46,771 bases of DNA from Photobacterium sp. Ph5. GTDB taxonomy: Bacteria; Pseudomonadota; Gammaproteobacteria; Enterobacterales; Vibrionaceae. Made by a program: the position numbers and the translations under genes. The notes under the pieces are model-generated. The model was not told where the DNA came from and searched no databases. It saw nothing but the letters and a program-made list of their open reading frames with translations. Each line of letters begins with the position of its first letter. Within the stretch, counting starts at the first letter, position 1. The stretch is from contig NZ_JADQAQ010000039.1 of the NCBI RefSeq assembly GCF_022129445.1, forward strand, positions 1-46,771, in the 5' to 3' direction. Below, piece after piece: positions 44,170-46,771 of the stretch.

Positions 44170-44811
44170 TTATTGAGCGGTAATATCGCCATTACTATCA
44201 GCAGACCAATTAAATGTCTGGTTATCTTTACCAGTAATTACGGCATTACCATTGATAAGGGACGGAAGCTTGATATTAGCATCATATTTAAGAGCTAACC
44301 CAGTTGTTGATTCAGTAGACCAATATTTAGCATCGCTGTCAGCGGTATTAATGAGCATTCCCTTAAAGGTAACGTTATTTCCGCCAGGTAGCGTTTTAAG
44401 GGTCATGCTGTAATCTTTATCAAGGTTTTCACTGAAATTAAGTGAAATGACTTCACCGTTAGTTACTGCATTTGGAGAGGTAAACTCCATTGCTTTTGTT
44501 GTATGAACAATAACAGTTTGATTTTCTTGTTGTTCAACGTCAATTTGGCCTTTTGCTACAATAATGTTAGCAGTTGTATTGCTAGCGCTAAGGTCACATT
44601 GTTTTGTCTCACCAACAGCCATTCCATTTGAACAATTATCAGCCGCTTGCGCGATGACTGCTAATGCATCGGCAGTTAACTCTGCGTAATCTTGTTTTTG
44701 GGTTTGAGATAAATTATTAATGTCGATACCGCCGTGTTCTACAACTTCGTCACCTGCGTTACAACCAACAAGTACTGTAGCTACCATTGCTGCTAAACAT
44801 AACTTCTTCAT
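44170..44811 (-). CDS. Putative lipoprotein, paralog B
   Basis: A 213-residue predicted lipoprotein (signal MKKLCLAAMVATVLVGC, lipid C17), paralog of the protein at 43236-43868. Shared blocks: NAGDEVVEHGGID, TADAL, VAKGQIDVE / VAKGRIKVE, TNGEVI(S/T)L, TFKGML, KYWSTEST and ITGKDNQ-F-WSAD. A TTG 6 codons upstream (44829) would extend it, but the aaggg ribosome site lies inside that extension and matches the position in paralog A, so ATG at 44811 is preferred. Function unknown; probably a Photobacterium/Vibrio lineage family. Confidence 0.75.
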   Translation of the reverse strand: MKKLCLAAMVATVLVGCNAGDEVVEHGGIDINNLSQTQKQDYAELTADALAVIAQAADNCSNGMAVGETKQCDLSASNTTANIIVAKGQIDVEQQENQTVIVHTTKAMEFTSPNAVTNGEVISLNFSENLDKDYSMTLKTLPGGNNVTFKGMLINTADSDAKYWSTESTTGLALKYDANIKLPSLINGNAVITGKDNQTFNWSADSNGDITAQ

Positions 44812-44920
44812 GTAAAACCCTTTCTTCAATATATGAATGAATATTGCGGAAGATGTTAGATTGTGAGTAAATTAAAAGCAATCATTTGCGGCGTGAATGG
44901 TATGCTTTTAACAAAGAGAT

Positions 44921-44952
44921 GACATAACGAGCCATATATATGGGCTTATGTC
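44921..44952 (-). other. Hairpin downstream of the HD-GYP gene
   Basis: gacataa and ttatgtc pair at the ends, with gcc/ggc inside and an A/T loop. On the minus strand it lies just after the HD-GYP stop but is followed by atctctttg, a poor T-tract. A possible weak terminator; it overlaps the edge of the duplicated leader. Confidence 0.4.
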
Positions 44953-44967
44953 AGCTGATTGTTAGTA

Positions 44968-46065
44968 TTAACTATCAGGATATTGGTCTTTTATTCTATT
45001 GGCTTTCATTATTTCATCGGTCATTGCATCAACACATAACGGATCAAATTGTTTATTCTTACCTTGTTGTAAATAATCAATTACTTGAGCAATAGACCAT
45101 GGCTTTTTATAAGTTCTGTGACTTAATAAAGCATCGGTGACATCAGCAACAGTCACTATACGTGCTTCTAAAGGGATATCTTCGCCTTTTAACGCTAATG
45201 GAAAACCTTTGCCGTCATAGCGTTCATGATGATGCCTCACAATATTAAGAATAATGGTTAGGTTATCGTCTGTAATATTTCCCCATTGCTTTAATGTTTT
45301 TAATAGCAGCTGATAACCCAGCTCAGGGTGCTCGTTCATGATTTTTCGTTCTGCATCGGTATAGATTTTAGTAGAGAATAAGATCTCTTCTGGGATCATA
45401 TACTTACCAATATCGTGCATATCCGCGTAATGATAAATAGCATTAATAAAATCACCATTACAGCGTTTCTTTTTACCAAGATGTAAAGCAATTAGCCGAC
45501 TATATTCTGCTACGCGTTTTAAATGATTTTGCGTTTCAGGATCTTTATGGTGACTGATCATTAATAGTGTCCTAATTATATTATGAAAAGAATATTTAAT
45601 ATTTAAGTCATCATTAACAAACAGTGAAATAATAATGGAAATAGTTGTGAAGAAATTAATGTTTACACTAAAAAAATGCGGTATTCGTGAATTAAGGAAG
45701 ATGATCCCAATAAACTTATCATCCTTATCGTAAATAGGAGAAGCCATACTTGAGAGGCAGTGTTGTTTAATTAACTTGCTATGAATGTGCTTTATTGATG
45801 GTGTATAACTCATCATATCATCAATAATATCAGGTTCGCGCTTATCTTTTAATTTTGAAAGGCGAGATGATTTATGAATAGACTCAATAAAAGAAGGGAA
45901 GTTTACACCGTATCCTTGGCTACGATAAACAGTGTATAAATTGTTGTCATCATCTAACATTGCAACAGCAAAACCAATAAAGTCTGAATACCATGTTTTA
46001 ATGAGTCTATCGAGGTGATCTAACTTTTGTTGCAGCGTTAAATTATCGCTAATACTGAATACCAT
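44968..46065 (-). CDS. GAF-like / HD-GYP c-di-GMP phosphodiesterase
   Basis: A 365-residue protein with an N-terminal GAF-like sensor region (about 15-150; SSMASPIYDKDDKFIGIIFLNS is the last strand pair) and a C-terminal HD-GYP domain (about 160-345). Metal ligands include H217-D218 (MHDIGKYMIP) and the HHERYDGKGFP block (279-289). The signature GYP is GFP here, a mild variant. Predicted to hydrolyse c-di-GMP to pGpG or GMP. ATG has a strong agggaggtaag ribosome site. Monocistronic. Confidence 0.88.
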   Translation of the reverse strand: MVFSISDNLTLQQKLDHLDRLIKTWYSDFIGFAVAMLDDDNNLYTVYRSQGYGVNFPSFIESIHKSSRLSKLKDKREPDIIDDMMSYTPSIKHIHSKLIKQHCLSSMASPIYDKDDKFIGIIFLNSRIPHFFSVNINFFTTISIIISLFVNDDLNIKYSFHNIIRTLLMISHHKDPETQNHLKRVAEYSRLIALHLGKKKRCNGDFINAIYHYADMHDIGKYMIPEEILFSTKIYTDAERKIMNEHPELGYQLLLKTLKQWGNITDDNLTIILNIVRHHHERYDGKGFPLALKGEDIPLEARIVTVADVTDALLSHRTYKKPWSIAQVIDYLQQGKNKQFDPLCVDAMTDEIMKANRIKDQYPDS

Positions 46066-46394
46066 TTTCTTACCTCCCTATAAATAATATGCATCGTTAT
46101 TTATATTGATTGGTCTTGCTATGCTTGTATAGAAGAAAACATATCAATGTTATTTGAAGTTGACTTTTATCAATTAAGTATCTAATAATAAATCGCTTTT
46201 TAGATAGAAAGTTATTCAGAATGTCACAACGTCGATATGCTCATAACCGACTGGAATTGTCTGCGGTAAGAGAGAGATGGTAGAGGATTATGTTGCCTGT
46301 AAGAAGATAAACATCTGAATAAGTCGCCAAGGTAACTTGGATATATTCAGCATTATTTTACGTTTATTTAATGACTTATTATGTACGTTCTTTT
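46066..46394. other. 329-bp intergenic region upstream of the HD-GYP gene
   Basis: No gene seen. A small hairpin CCAAG-GTAA-CTTGG with a GNRA-type tetraloop lies at 46327-46340. I looked for a c-di-GMP riboswitch and did not find its conserved core. Confidence 0.5.
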
Positions 46395-46730
46395 TTAACC
46401 CCAAAAACAACTGTATTTATCGGTACCAACTATGTCCGTAAAAGAGGATAATTCTTTTACTGATGGTACTGGTTCATAGCTATGCCATTTAAAATCAGAT
46501 TTCATCCAGTAAATTTTCCACTCATTTTTAGATTTAACGTAAGTTGCTTTTGCAATTGAACATTCAGTTTTTTTAGTAGGATCATTCCACATAGATCTAA
46601 GCTCAAAAATTTCGATACTCTGTCCACTAATACGATAAGAGATATCAACTTGTGCTCTCAGTTCAACAGGTGGACGGCGGACTACTAAAAAATCGTCAAT
46701 TACCTTTCCATATCTTTTCCTGATTACCAC
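46395..46730 (-). CDS. DUF3024 protein
   Basis: A 111-residue soluble protein of DUF3024: RRPPVELRAQVDISYRISGQSIEIFELR, then AKATYVKSKNEWKIYWMKSDFKWHSYEP, and C-terminal TDKYSCFWG. The family function is unknown. The only usable start in this frame is GTG at 46730, which begins a few residues later than relatives; an in-frame TAA lies 2 codons before it. A good ribosome site (aggag) lies about 25 nt upstream, in front of another GTG in a different frame, so a small N-terminal frameshift is possible. Confidence 0.82.
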   Translation of the reverse strand: MVIRKRYGKVIDDFLVVRRPPVELRAQVDISYRISGQSIEIFELRSMWNDPTKKTECSIAKATYVKSKNEWKIYWMKSDFKWHSYEPVPSVKELSSFTDIVGTDKYSCFWG

Positions 46731-46771
46731 TATTTAACAGCCACTGTTAAATTATCTCCTATACTTCAAGG

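Noticed and set aside
46210..46285. Short protein-like tail (PVGYEHIDVV) on the minus strand upstream of the HD-GYP gene
   Set aside because: Only about 24 codons between stops, no start or ribosome site, and no family I can name; probably chance.
46066..46394. c-di-GMP riboswitch upstream of the HD-GYP gene
   Set aside because: A GNRA tetraloop hairpin is present, but the conserved class I core is not, and the rest of the region does not fold into an obvious second helix.

Overview
This is a 46.8 kb stretch of AT-rich chromosome from a gammaproteobacterium, most likely Vibrionaceae. A Photobacterium-like genome is my best guess, by inference from gene content: a VieSAB-type c-di-GMP cassette, DUF3392, DUF2750, DUF3024, AphA, RarD and a periplasmic ScsB/ScsD pair. 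I see no rRNA, tRNA, CRISPR array or prophage. The only mobile DNA is the 3' end of an IS4-type transposase cut off by the left edge.

Layout. 0-9.5 kb: IS4 end, MazG-like pyrophosphohydrolase, RarD permease, DUF2750 protein, PlsC, an intergenic region with a 38-bp tandem repeat and an orphan terminator (sRNA candidate), a GNAT acetyltransferase, an NlpC/P60 lipoprotein, the scsB-scsD thiol-redox pair, a hypothetical, glutathione peroxidase and a CHAD protein. 9.5-22 kb: HPPD, rimB-rimK, a ClsC-like phospholipase D lipoprotein, a membrane-anchored coiled-coil protein with a predicted winged helix, two small hypotheticals, periplasmic asparaginase II, an ScsC-like lipoprotein, acid phosphatase AphA, DUF3392, ArfB, a hypothetical and an aspartoacylase. 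22-28 kb: a Fur-boxed iron-type ABC importer, a secreted hypothetical, a NERD protein with an altered active site, and an old-yellow-enzyme reductase.

28-35 kb is the most interesting block. Three tightly packed minus-strand genes encode a REC-TPR protein, a 1310-residue hybrid sensor kinase with two periplasmic solute-binding domains, and a REC-EAL phosphodiesterase. The architectures match VieB, VieS and VieA of Vibrio cholerae, but the order is B-S-A and the VieA-like protein stops after the EAL domain, without the DNA-binding tail of VieA. A separate HD-GYP protein lies at 45-46 kb, so the window carries two predicted c-di-GMP phosphodiesterases. RimB and RimK, which are linked to c-di-GMP in Pseudomonas, are also here.

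35-46.8 kb: an ABC exporter, an NSS-family sodium symporter, an AlkD-like HEAT-repeat protein, PpiB, a patatin-like phospholipase, an orphan beta-class adenine methyltransferase next to a cold-shock/DUF1294 membrane protein, two tandem paralogous lipoproteins with duplicated leaders, the HD-GYP protein and a DUF3024 protein. Most convergent gene pairs share clear hairpin terminators.
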